Shown: piece by piece, positions 21,962 through 32,452 of the stretch
Position numbering within the stretch: position 1 is the first letter of the stretch
Layout: each line of letters opens with the position of its first letter
From: Dentipellis sp. KUC8613
Lineage: Eukaryota; Basidiomycota; Agaricomycetes; Russulales; Hericiaceae
NCBI GenBank assembly: GCA_002286715.1
Contig: NSJX01000039.1
Location: 19,925 to 83,924 of the forward strand
Length of the DNA stretch: 64,000 bases
Reading direction: 5' to 3'
Program-made: the position numbers and the translations under genes
Notes under the pieces: generated by a model
Told to the model about the DNA's origin: nothing
The model's database searches: none
The model's input: the letters and a program-made list of their open reading frames with translations, nothing else

Positions 21962-24087
21962 TTTCCCACCTCGGTTCCTTCGGACTGGGACTAGTCTGCC
22001 TTCGTACCCGTACCCGTACCTTACTCGTATCCGTACGCACGATGGCTGGATAGCTCGGAGACTCGCATCATACATACATCGTCATCGTCATTCTCATCCG
22101 TCACATCGCCTCTTGCCTCTCGTCACATATACTTAGATACACCATACTGCGCTCCCCTCGTCCCGTCCTATCTCGTCATGCCTCGTCTCATCTCATCTTG
22201 TCGCAAGAGCACGAGCTCCTGCTGTCTGCTGTCCGTTTGTCTGTTTGTTGTGCATTAGCGTTCGCCCCGTTTCAGCATACCGTGCGCGGTCGGGAATCGG
22301 GATTGCCTCTTCCTCTTTGACTCGCTGACCCGTTCCGCGTTACGCGTACGCATACAATTTCGTTTTTGTGTTCGCTTTTTGTTGGCGCTGTACTTGTACT
22401 TACATTCGTTCTTGAGCTAGTGGTTGGCTTTTACTAGCGACAACGATAATATTGAGTCTTTGTTCTTCGTTTACCTTCGGCTTTGAGTCCGCCATTGGGA
22501 GAGTATATATGACGCTGATGCCGCGGGGTGTGTAAGCAGTGTCGCGTAAGCGTATATCCCGCGCGTCTACGAAACTGGCCAATTGTACGATGCGCTCATG
22601 CTGCGATTATTCCCCGAGGGAGAGAAGAGGGCCTGGAGGCGGTGTCGAGCCCTTTCAGCAGCTGCGGACGCCAGAGATGTTGTGTGCCCGAATCCGAGTA
22701 CGAGTCTAAGTCCGAGTCGGCGACAGAATAGGCCTGAAAGCCTTTCTCCAAGGGAGACTTTCGGCGAAATGGATTTTAAGTACGTAGCCGCCGCATTGAT
22801 TAGTTGTGAAACAAAGCAAACGCTGTGTTCTCCCAGCCACGGGCAGTCATCAAGTTCGACCGAGTGGTTAGGTATGCACTGAAGGGGAGCTATGCCAACG
22901 CCCATGCCGAAAGCAGCCTGCGTTCGATGTCGCCCGTCAGTCATGAGCCCGAGAAGTCGCCGAGGATAGGATCAGAGAGAGACAGCTGAGGAGCTTTCCA
23001 GTGTCAGTGGGCAGTGGCCACAGTGGCCACAAGGACGAGAAGATCCGCGAATGGATTGGCAAGTGGCCAACGACGACCCGGGGGTGAGCGTTGCGCTCAT
23101 ATGCCAAACGTCCAGCTTCGAATGCGGGGTTGCGTTTTAATCAAGAGGCCGGGCATTAGCGTTGCGGGCCAGTCGAATCAGAATGCCGTCTGTCGCTAAT
23201 TGATGTCGATGAGCGATGGGAGGAGATAGGGCACCGAGGGAAAGATGACGGAGCGGCTTGTTCCTTTGACTAGATGTACCGTTGCGGTGTACTTACCTCA
23301 TGCCTATTTAGGCTCGCCAACGCAGGGTTGACTCAATAGATTCGATTCGAATGCGCGCTGAGGTACTTAGCACTATCGATTTCTTGAGAATTCTTCAAAG
23401 CTATTCTTGTACCACAATCGTTTGTGACGGGTGCAATTGAGCCGTGATGACCTCTCGTGTACGCGCCAAGAGGACGTAAATATAACAAGCGAAAGGGATA
23501 CGTACCTTCACTAAGAAATATAAGGCGCACATCGAACGCAGCGCGGGCTGAAGATGCCCTCGGAGATAGGGCGCGGAACGCGACGTTCCCCGGTGCGCCT
23601 CGGAGCCATCGATTGCAGGGTCACTGGGTCCTTTATATGACACAGTTTACTCGTAATGTTCCCTATAATTGAGGAAGGCGATTCCGTCGAAGGGATGTTT
23701 CAGTGCCTGAGCTTGGCCAGGTGCCGCCGCAGCTCGCGCTGCCGAGTACTGCTGCGGATTTTGCCATGCGGAGGCTGCTATTCGAGTGCTCGAGCGCGCA
23801 GTGCAGACAATCGCGGCAAGCATGCCCGGATGTTTTGAAATTGAATCAGCAGGCCCGCAGGAACGAGAGACAAGTGAGCGCACGATCGTTTCCTATTGAA
23901 AACTGACCGCTGCGCCTATCCCTGTATGTCATCTGAATGGGACGAAAGTAAAGATGAGCACGCACGTGGACCCAACTTGCGAGCTTGACATACCCTTTCA
24001 TGATGGATAACGCAGCTCCATGCGACTGACGATGTTCGTTGTAAGAAGAAACTATGCTCGCTGACTGGGACGACGTGGAACTTCAGC

Positions 24088-24111
24088 GAGTCACGGGGCA
24101 CCCCGTGACTC
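24088..24111. repeat. Perfect 11-bp inverted repeat, 2-nt loop
   Basis: GAGTCACGGGG, then CA, then CCCCGTGACTC. The arms are perfectly complementary over 11 bp, so the site could form a tight hairpin or bind a dimeric factor. It stands alone in the gene-poor gap. Confidence 0.85.
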
Positions 24112-24823
24112 CTGTAGATCGAAAAGGAAATTTGGGGCGAGATTGCCCCGTGGTTTGTCAGTCAGTTGATCAGCTCTCCCGCCTCTCGTGCTGTCCCCAC
24201 TCCCCACTCCGTCGTTGATCATCTTAATCGCCGGGCATGCCCTGGTGGTGCATAGGTTGTGCCACGTTGACTACGGTTCTGACACCCGGTTCGTTACGAC
24301 GATGTTGCCATATCAGCGATAGCTAGGTGTTGCGCATGCGTCCCTGAGCAACTAGTCTTGGAATACAGCCTTGGTCAGTACACCCTAGATTGTCGCACGA
24401 ATTGCATCTATACTCAATCTCACCGTGATATGACTTTTTCGTGTTGCAGCAGTTGTAAAGCAATGATTTTTCTTGAGTCAGAAACGTAAATTGACGTGCA
24501 AGGTTGCCCGCGTTTTTTGCTCGCCTTGTCCTCCGTCACACTCGTTGGCTTTCGTACGATCGCTCGTGTTTCGTCGATTCCCAAAGAGTCCGATTTTGGC
24601 CAGTGACAGTGCCAGTGCACACCGCAGCATGGCTCCGATCTTCTCTGATTATCCAAGCTAAGCGTGATTCTATGAAGCTTGCATATCATGTCACGTGAAC
24701 CTCCTTAAACGCGCCTGAACGGGGGTCGGCAATTGTAGCGCGCTATGGCGTATCGCGCTGCATGCCAATATACGCCCCAGGATTACCCACGATGGCCATC
24801 TGGCAGGGGCTTCCGGCCAGCTG

Positions 24824-24829
24824 TATAAA
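24824..24829 (+). promoter_or_regulatory. TATA box of the GST-like gene
   Basis: TATAAA in CTGTATAAAGAGG, 103-108 bp before the ATG at 24932. Confidence 0.55.
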
Positions 24830-24931
24830 GAGGGCGCGTGTGCTCCTGTTCAAGACCATCATCCGCCCTCGTCTCCCCTCTCCACTACATAGACTCTACT
24901 CAAGCACCCCTATCCCATTCAAGCAATCGAT

Positions 24932-26025
24932 ATGTCGAAGGTCAGGCGTCGATACTTGAGAGTATCCGATTTGCGACTTACCTTGATTCTTCAGCCCATC
25001 TTCTACACTTTCCCGCTCTCCGTCTGGTCTGCTGCGCCAGAACTTGCTCTGTGAGTCGTGCGTTCATCGTCTTATCAGTACACATACTGATATGTACTGT
25101 AGGATCGAGCTGGACCTGGTCGATAAGGTCGACAAGCAGGTTGTCGATCTGCTCAAGGGCGACAACTTCAAGCCTGACTTCATCAAGCTTGTAAGTCTTT
25201 CTGTCCTCGCGATCCGGCCCGAGTCTGTACCGACTGTGCTCCTGTAGAACCCCAACGCGACGCTACCTACCTTGGCCGCGGATGGCAAATCTTACAAGAA
25301 CACCATTGAAGTTGTGGACTACCTCGCCTCGATCTCTTCTGTGAAGGCTGCTCCTCGCACCGCTATCACCGATGAGGTCCACGAGGACGCGTATGACCCC
25401 AACCTCGCCTTCGTCATCGCTGTATGTCCCTTCACTTCCGTACTTCCTTTCAAATATTCTCATAATCTTTCTGCAGCGTGATGATGCTGAGCTTGCTGCC
25501 CGTGCGAGTGGATTCGCAAGGGTGTTCACCGAGACGCGTGAGTACACGAGCTACAGCCCCATCGATGACCTCTACTCACATCAATTCACAGGTCTCGGCG
25601 GGCTCAAGACTTACGCCGCGACTCCCGAAGCCGCGGAATTCAAGTCCTTCTATGACGCCAAAATCGCCGGCGTCAGCGGTCTCCTCGCCATCTACACCGG
25701 CGACGCCCCCGCCGAGGCGAAGGCGAAGTTCCTCAAGGACGGGCAGGCGCTCTACGCGAACATCGCCAAGTTCTACTCCACCGCGATCCCCAACGCGATC
25801 ACGACCGGGCCTTTCGTCGCCGGCGCCGCGCCCGGCGTCGACGACTTCCACGTCACGGCGTGGCTCACGCACTTCGGCGCGATCTTCGGCGGGAGCAAGA
25901 TCCCTGACCTGTTCCCCGCGCTGGAGAAGGGCTTCGGCGGCCCGATTCCGCCCAAGGTGAAGGCGTACCTCGAGGCGTGGATCCCGAGGCCGAGCTTCCA
26001 GAAGGTGTATGAGCAGCTGCACTGA
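24932..26025 (+). CDS. Glutathione S-transferase-like protein (273 aa)
   Basis: Six exons: 24932-24940, 24995-25050, 25103-25190, 25248-25421, 25477-25537, 25592-26025. The first exon codes just MSK. The tiny exons are needed to rebuild the N-terminal thioredoxin fold (PIFYTFPLSVWSAAPELAL, then IELDLVDK). It continues to the family cis-proline block NPNATLPTLAADGKSYKNTI, followed by VVDYL. The C-terminal part is an all-helical GST domain, ending PSFQKVYEQLH. Such enzymes conjugate glutathione to electrophiles and often serve in detoxifying wood extractives in decay fungi; the substrate here is unknown. Ser12 of the SVWS region is a possible activating residue, but I cannot assign a class. Exons are GC-rich toward the 3' end. 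The TATA box 100 bp upstream fits the chosen start. All six junctions keep frame. Confidence 0.87.
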
Positions 26026-26372
26026 GCTCGGGGAGTGGTATACCAGCTTTTTGTAACATCGTTTGTATATAATGTCCTGTGAGCGAATGCGGATAGAGTC
26101 TGAGTGTTGAACATTGAAACTTGATATCTGGATTGATAATTATATCAACCGGTGCGATGTTGCATGGTCATTCAAGATTGTTGGCCTCTGGAAACCATGC
26201 GGCTTAGACGCACAATGATCCACCACAAACATTCAATTCTACGAGTAGATTGCAATACAAATTCAGCACAATGAAACGCCAGTCTGCTGGTAAAAATGGC
26301 GTTATATCACAATTGCTGACGCAACATGGAACTCATCTAAAGACCTACTTGAGTACGTACTTCGAGCACATC
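26026..26372. other. Convergent intergenic region
   Basis: AT-rich spacer between the 3' ends of the GST-like gene and BTB gene 2. Likely holds both polyadenylation regions. No gene seen. Confidence 0.5.
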
Positions 26373-27518
26373 CTAGGACGAGACAAAGAACGAAAATAAC
26401 TCGTCCCACACATTCTGTCGACAACGGTCCAGAATCATTACGATACTCGAGCGGCACCGAGGACAAAGCGTGTTCCAGCACTTGTTCAGCCACTCTTCAT
26501 TATCGTCTTGTCGGTGCTCACGAAGAATATCGTTGCTCGCAAGCAACTCCAGACGTCGAATCGTCAGCGCTTTGGAGTACATCCTGGCGTTGCAGTCTGC
26601 TGAACAGAGATGCGGCTCGTCCTGGATGGCAGATGGCACGCGCAGCATGTCGATGGCATTTTCGACTGCTTCGCGTAGGAGGTATCGACCGCGCAATAGC
26701 GAGATGTAATCTTCTTTCTCCAGGAGATTCCACCTGGTGGTCCGCACTCGGTGAGCGTCGCGTGGCAGGCATGCCCGCTTCTGACGACCGTTCACGTCCA
26801 AGGCACGGTATTTATCCCAGTCTTGCGATATGTCTATCCGAGAGAGGTGGTAGAACGCAGGCCCCAATATCGTTGGGATGTCGAAATCCCGCGCCAGCCG
26901 AATCGCAGATGCGGGCTCGGGGTGCAGATCGTCTGGGTATGCATCTTTATCTAAATCGACAGGCAGGACCGCCTGCCTCGCTGCTTCCTCTGCATGGTCC
27001 CATTTTCCGAGCGTCTGCGGCCAGTCGGCCTCCAGCCGCTCGACGATGAGATTGCGCAATGTTTCGACTTGGTATTTATCGGCTATAGCAAGCAGTGGCC
27101 TGACCTGCAGGGGTGTTTCTGGATCGAATGGCTTCAAAAAAAAGGGTATTCTATATGACAGTAATTTATCAAAAGCTTGAAGTTTTCGGAATGAACCTGC
27201 AGTGACTCACGGGTTGGAGTATAGGTAGCAGAGAAGGCTCTCCAGAGCCGCGCCTGAATCAGGCATGTGAATGAGAGGCACATTGTCGTACAGTTCCGAT
27301 GCTTCCCCTCCAGGCAGAGAAAACATGTCCTGGAACACTGGAGAACTCCTGGAAAGGATCGATTTGTGAACACGGAAGACCACGTGGCGGTCGGGCACGT
27401 CTTCGTCGGGCCAATGCACCACGAGCGCAACGTTCCCATCCGTGTAGTACAAATCTTCATGATGCCTATAGTTTTCAGAATGGTCCATGGCTTGAGTGCT
27501 ATGATGCAGCCTGAGCAA
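26373..27518 (-). CDS. BTB/POZ domain protein 2 (361 aa)
   Basis: Two exons, 27518-27211 and 27150-26373; the 60-nt intron has a GTGAGT donor and TATAG acceptor at the same protein position as in BTB gene 1 (just after YLY-N-P). The BTB fold covers about residues 22-140: YYTDGNVALVVHW, VVFRVHKSILSRSSPVFQDMF, NVPLIHMPDSGAALESLLCYL. The following PFDPETPLQVRPLLAIADKY aligns closely with BTB gene 1, so the two are paralogues 13 kb apart in the same orientation. The C-terminal part contains CSADC and CPRC Cys pairs, a possible metal site. A later Met (starting MDHSENYR) could be the real start. It is a probable CUL3-type or transcriptional adaptor by family; partner unknown. The next gene upstream on the same strand is F-box gene 3. 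Confidence 0.82.
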
Positions 27519-28218
27519 CGCCGACGGTGAACTGGCAAATTATAAATGTCATCAAGATCACCGTTTCGTGTCGAGACTGACCGTGACTTTGGACTCACTG
27601 CTTTTCAGCCAAGTGCCTCGTATGCGGGGAGAATATCCACAATAACAGGGTATAGGTCGACGTTTGGTAGCAAAATCTGGATGAACGTCGAAATCAATTG
27701 GCCGGCGCCTGACGGGAACGGACGCGAACGTGTGACGTCGCGCATTCGACTACAATTTATCGAGCTTCGTATTCAACCGTAACACAAAAATCAACACCTT
27801 TTGGCTTTGTACTCTCATCATATTTCTCACATACGGATGATACATTGTATCTTTAAAAAACTATGAAACCGTCGATGCAGCCCAGTCCGGGGGTCTACTA
27901 CTACAATACTCACGACGCGAGCAGCGGCGAGCTCCAATGCTTCGGCTGCTCTAGCAGTCCGATGTCCTGAATGTTTGCATCTAAACCGACAACGATACAG
28001 ACGCTGATGCATCTCTGTTTTCAAGTTCCTTCCTGTCAATGCCGCGATTTCCTGCTCGAAACACGGTGAAAGGCTCCTGCAACGTGCCGTCACATACACA
28101 TTTTCAATACAGCTATCCTGACGAATCTATCAGCATTGCACTTGAATCCAAATCCAAACAGAGAACTTGCCTGCTACCAATATTACACGGACTATATCGA
28201 GCGAGGAGGCCGGTCCAA
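27519..28218. other. Intergenic, no gene seen
   Basis: Separates BTB gene 2 from the 3' end of F-box gene 3, both on the minus strand. Short open frames (27546-27782 plus; 28099-27827 minus) have no recognisable features. Confidence 0.5.
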
Positions 28219-29971
28219 CTAAAAAGTCTCGCCGGCGCCCTTGCGACTCCGAACGACCCTCGGAACCTCATCTCCCAGCCTATTCATGGTCTCTCTGTCA
28301 ACAGTGCACCCGGCGAGCTCGATCGTCTGCAGCGGCGCAAGCTTCATGCGAAGCCTTGTCCACATGACTATCTTCTGTCCTTCATAGTTGTACTTGACTT
28401 GGTATTCCCGGCCGCTGAACAAGACGGACGTCAACGCGGGGAAGAGAGGCCCGATGTGTCCTTCGCCATTGGGGTCTTTATTCGCCTGGAGCGCCGTCCA
28501 CAAGCTATCGTTGCTTCCGAAGGGGAATTGAACCTCTAGTCGACGCAGCTGGTGACATCTCCCGAAGATCGAGAACCAGCCTTTGGTGTCGAGTTGTGCG
28601 CACCCACCGGCGGTGGTGAAGACCTCGAGCCGCTCGAAGCCCGGAAGTCGCTGGCACGTACGGTCAAGCACAGCGACGACATACTCCGGAAGCAACTGCT
28701 TCAAGCACCAACGGAAGCCGTATTCTCCTGCCTCACGGTGGGGACGCTCCTCGCCGGTTTGCACCGCGCGTGCGGTGAAACCCAGCGGGACGACGATCGC
28801 AAAGCCGTGCGGCCAGGTCTCGATCATGAGTTTTGGAGTAATTCGTCGACCGTCGACGTAGGAAGTAAGCCATGAAAGGAGTCCATCAAGGGCGTCCTCG
28901 CTAGTAGTTTCAAAGTGGCACTCCATGTCCACATCCACCGTCGAATCGATGGCCAGGTGTTTCAGAATGGCGATGCATCCAACGACTCGATCCTCCAAGG
29001 TGAGTCTCCGCAGCTTTGGAAGAGTAACAGGGTCAGTACCCGAAGCTGGGGATGGGGAACTGAGGAAGCGTGACACGACATCGTGAAGCTCCAGAACTTC
29101 TAATGCCAGCAGCCTGGAGAAAGCAGAAAAAAACTGGCCAAAATCATCCCGTTCAGGAAAGACAGTTCGCATGTCGATGCGAAGGTGGAGGAGATTGGCG
29201 AAATTCAGAGATGACCATGGGACATTGAATCTGGAGATGTCGAGGTACCTGAGTCGCGGCGCAGTGTTGGCAAAGAGGTCCTCGGGAAATGTGAATACGT
29301 GAGAGTGAGAATAATTGTTTATTTTGGCTTCCTCTAATAGAGGTGCCGGTCCTCGTAGCGACGAAATGAGGTCTTCGTGTGGCCCATGACATACTATAAC
29401 GTCCAACTTCCGCATGTGACATAGGTGCTGCCTAATCATATCGACAGGATGCAATCCGGGCTCCTCACGAGTAAATGGGTCTGCGCAGTATGTGAAGGAG
29501 ATAGGAGCCATCTGAGACCGATTCAAGAACTCGAATGCCCAGCGCGAACCCAAGCTGTAAAGAATCTCGGCCCATAGGTTTGAATGACCGAGCGCAGCAG
29601 ATCGCCATTGATGACAGACATGGGTAACCCGGAGCCATCCAAGATTATAACCCGGTTTGTCAATCTCCTGAACAAAGCCAAAGATGTGCGCGAGGAGTTC
29701 TGTGGGAAGTCGATTGACGTGCGCGACGGAGTTGTAGTGTGTGCGGAGCGAACACAGCTGAGCCACGGTTGCATCGATTTCGAGATTCAACACTCTGCGA
29801 ACGTCCGCAGCGTGGTCTGACCAAGACCGATGAGGTTGGTTATGAGGTTGGGTGAACAGCCGCTCCTCTGCGCTGAGCGAATATACTGGTGCGCTAGAGG
29901 TCGGGAGGGTCATTAGTGTTGTTAAAATGTGGTAAAAATGACTGTTCTGACCCGAGCGCCCTGTCGGCCAT
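28219..29971 (-). CDS. F-box protein 3 (557 aa)
   Basis: Two exons, 29971-29952 and 29872-28219. The 79-nt intron (GTCAGA donor, CTCAG acceptor, CTAATGAC branch-like site) is not obvious because the large frame stays open through it to 29976. I prefer the spliced form because the 20-nt exon ends in phase 2 and the acceptor falls at the same place as in all paralogues. The protein starts MADRALGAEERLF, followed by NQPHRSWSDHAADVRRVLNL, nearly identical to F-box protein 5. The F-box is HVNRLPTELLAHIFGFVQ, then THVCHQWRSAALGHSNLW. The C-terminal half has spaced leucines as in its relatives, and ends with a basic segment. Predicted role: substrate receptor of an SCF ubiquitin ligase, substrate unknown. 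It is divergent with the complex III gene. Confidence 0.85.
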
Positions 29972-30293
29972 TGCACGACTTGATTCTGTGTCGAATAAGG
30001 ACTCGAGTTGCGTCAACTTGAGCAGAGGTGTCGCTCAGTACTACCGTCCGGACGCTGCGTCTAACCCAAGCTTACCAATTACGTGAAAGGCGGTTCTACG
30101 TCAGAAAGAGGTCTCGAAGATTGTGTCCATTAAGGAGAAAAAGTACAAACGATTTATTGGCTTGTTGGAGGTGACTAGCTAGAGAGGAATAAGCGCCGGC
30201 GGGCGTATACGAAGGAGATTCAAAGTCCGACAACCGGCTTCACCCATTCGCACCGACTGCCAACACAATTTCTGAAATATCCCACCATTCCCC
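29972..30293. promoter_or_regulatory. Divergent promoter region, F-box 3 / complex III core 2
   Basis: A 322-bp spacer between two divergent starts. No TATA box is evident on the complex III side, which is usual for housekeeping genes. No gene inside. Confidence 0.4.
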
Positions 30294-31745
30294 ATGCTCA
30301 GAGCGACTCGTCTAGCTCGGTCTACTGTCCGCTCGTTTGCGACCGTCGTCGACGCAGCGGGCGGCGCACGCGTCGCTGCGGCCGACAACGGCCAGGCCAC
30401 GTCGAGCGTCACCGTTTTGCTCAAGGCTGGCTCGAGGTACGAGCCCAAGCCGGGTGTCGCACACGTTCTGTCCAACTTTGCGTTCAAGGTGTGTTTCGAG
30501 AAAGCTTGGGTGCAGGACAAGAGCTGACAAAATTTCAGAGCACTGAGAAGAGGTCGGCGTTGGGCACGCTGCGCGAGGCGGAGCTGTACGGCGGTGTTCT
30601 GTCCGCAACCCTCACCCGCGAGCACCTTGCTCTGACTGCAGAGTTCCTCCGCGGCGACGAGTGCGTATACTTATCTCGACTTAGTGCAACCTCGCTGACT
30701 AGCCACAGGGCCTTCTTCGTCGACGTCCTCGCCTCCTTCCTGAGCTCGGCCCGCTTCACCCGCCACGAGCTCGAGGAGTACGTCCTTCCGTCCGTCCTCG
30801 CCGAGGCAGAGGCCGCCGGCCTGAGCCCCTCCACGAACGCGCTCGAGCTCGCGCACGCACTCGCCTTCCGCAACGGGCTCGGCGCGTCGCTCTTCGCTGA
30901 CGCCGAGGCGACCTCCGACATCACCAGCGCCGACGTGCGCGCGCTCTCCAGCGCGGCCCTCGCGGACCCCAGCTCCGTCGCCGTCCTCGGCACGGGCATC
31001 AGCGCCGACGCGCTCGCCGCGCTCTTCTCCAAGTCGTTCGCCCCGTCCGCGTCCGCGCCCGCCACGACGCCCGCCGCCGCGCCCAAGTCGGCGTACCACG
31101 GCGGCGCGTCCCGCGTGAAGGGCGCGCACGGCCCGCAGACCGTGTTCGTCGGCTTCGGCACCGCCAACGCCGCGAACGTGCCCGCGCTTCACGCGCTCGC
31201 CGGCCACGTCTCGCCCGCACCTGCGACCAAGTGGGCGCAGGGCGCGTCCCCGCTCGCCGCGGCGATCCCTGAGGGTGTCTTCGCGCGCACGGTGCTGCTG
31301 CCCTACTCGGATGCCGCACTGTTCGGCTTGCTGGTTGAGGGCGAGGACGCCAAGGCGGTGGGCGCGGCGGCGAAGAGCGCGGTCGAGCTGCTCAAGGCGA
31401 CAGCTGGTGGAAATGTCGCGAAGGAGGAGGTGCAGCGCGCGGTGGCGCGGGCCCGCTTCGCGGTTGCTGCCGGTGTCGAGACGAGGGAGGGTCTGGTCAA
31501 CGCTGTTGGTGCCCGGTTGTTGGCGGGTGAGGGCGCGAGCGTGCAGTCGACGTTGGACGCGGTTGAGAAGGTCGATGGTGCTGCTATCTCCAAGGTACGC
31601 TCAAGTTTACTGTTTGCGAGGAGTCCGCTGACGCTATGCTCTGTAGATTGCGGGTGAGCTGCTCAAGGGCAAGCCCACGTTCGTTGCCGTCGGCGACGTC
31701 AACAGCCTCCCCTACGCCGATGAGATCGGGCTCACCAACGCCTGA
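30294..31745 (+). CDS. QCR2: Cytochrome bc1 complex core protein 2 (433 aa)
   Basis: Four exons: 30294-30488, 30539-30660, 30709-31594, 31647-31745. It is a structural core subunit of respiratory complex III in the inner mitochondrial membrane. It belongs to the mitochondrial processing peptidase / M16 family but lacks a zinc-binding HxxEH, as expected for core 2. The N-terminus (MLRATRLARSTVRSFAT) is a typical Arg/Ser-rich mitochondrial presequence. The pattern SVTVLLKAGSRYEP then GVAHVLSNFAFK is a core 2 signature. The ending is GKPTFVAVGDVNSLPYADEI. Residues 230-245 are an Ala/Pro/Ser-rich linker (APSASAPATTPAAAPK) between the two M16 lobes. Length matches fungal orthologues. Strong GC3 bias agrees with high expression. 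Confidence 0.92.
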
Positions 31746-32029
31746 GCGTCGATTGGCTCTCGGTACTCTGCTGTTGCTTTCTTCAAAAGTGTTATTGGTG
31801 CCAATGATATAGATATTCTCTTTAATCGACGCCTGAGTCCATGCAGTCCCCCCTCCACGTGTTTGCCCCATTTACTGTACAGAGCGGTGGCGACTCGCGA
31901 GCCACTCAGATTTCGCGGATTCAAAAACGCCCTTCCGTCCGATCTCGCAGTCCAGGCCAGCCCGGGCCACAGGAACAAATGGTTCGAGACGAACCCGCGT
32001 CGAGGAAATTCCGGCGAGACATAGAATAG

Positions 32030-32064
32030 CGATCACGTGACACGTAAATAGAGACACGTGATCG
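32030..32064. promoter_or_regulatory. Inverted CACGTG pair
   Basis: Arms CGATCACGTG (32030-32039) and CACGTGATCG (32055-32064) are perfect reverse complements with a 15-nt spacer. Each contains the E-box CACGTG that bHLH factors bind. The site lies about 390-420 bp upstream of the kinase start. Confidence 0.6.
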
Positions 32065-32304
32065 AGTTTTGGCGAGCGCGCCGCGTCGACTTCCGCGTCG
32101 CCAGGCCAGTTCATAATGCCGGCCTTGTTCGCTATCCTCCCGGTCTTGTTGGTTACCCGCGCCGCAACAGCCGCTTCCGCATCTCTATGGAAGACCGCTC
32201 TGGCCCATATGTTTCCGCACGACTCTATAGACGGAAGACGAGGATGTACACGGGAGTAGAAGACTGCTCGGATGCACTCGAGGTGCAACACCCGCGCCTA
32301 GGGT

Positions 32305-32312
32305 GTATAAAA
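32305..32312 (+). promoter_or_regulatory. TATA box of Ran1-like kinase 1
   Basis: TATAAAAT in GGGTGTATAAAATCC, about 140 bp upstream of the ATG. Confidence 0.55.
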
Positions 32313-32452
32313 TCCTGCGCAGGACCACCGCTAAGTCCCCACCTACTTGCACTCATACCACCACTTGACCACCGCACTACTCAGCTTATCGCCTTACCAT
32401 CCTCACCGCATAACCACTTTACACCCACACCCACCCACATTAAACCATCAGG

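Larger units (their letters stand above)
21962..24931. other. 3-kb gene-poor region
   Basis: No gene was recognised on either strand. A minus-strand frame of 125 codons at 22944-22567 has no family features. The stretch contains a perfect hairpin at 24088-24111 and, close to its right end, a CACGTG at about 24692 and the GST gene's TATA box. Confidence 0.5.
31746..32452 (+). promoter_or_regulatory. Upstream region of Ran1-like kinase 1
   Basis: Holds an inverted pair of CGATCACGTG arms at 32030-32064 and a TATAAAAT box at 32305-32312. The 3' end of the complex III gene lies at its left. A plus-strand open frame (32058-32906) overlaps the kinase out of frame and is not a gene. Confidence 0.5.

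Noticed and set aside
29873..29976. Unspliced start of F-box gene 3 at 29976 or 29913
   Set aside because: The frame is open, but a 20-nt phase-2 exon with a branch-like site and acceptor fits the shared gene plan of all paralogues.
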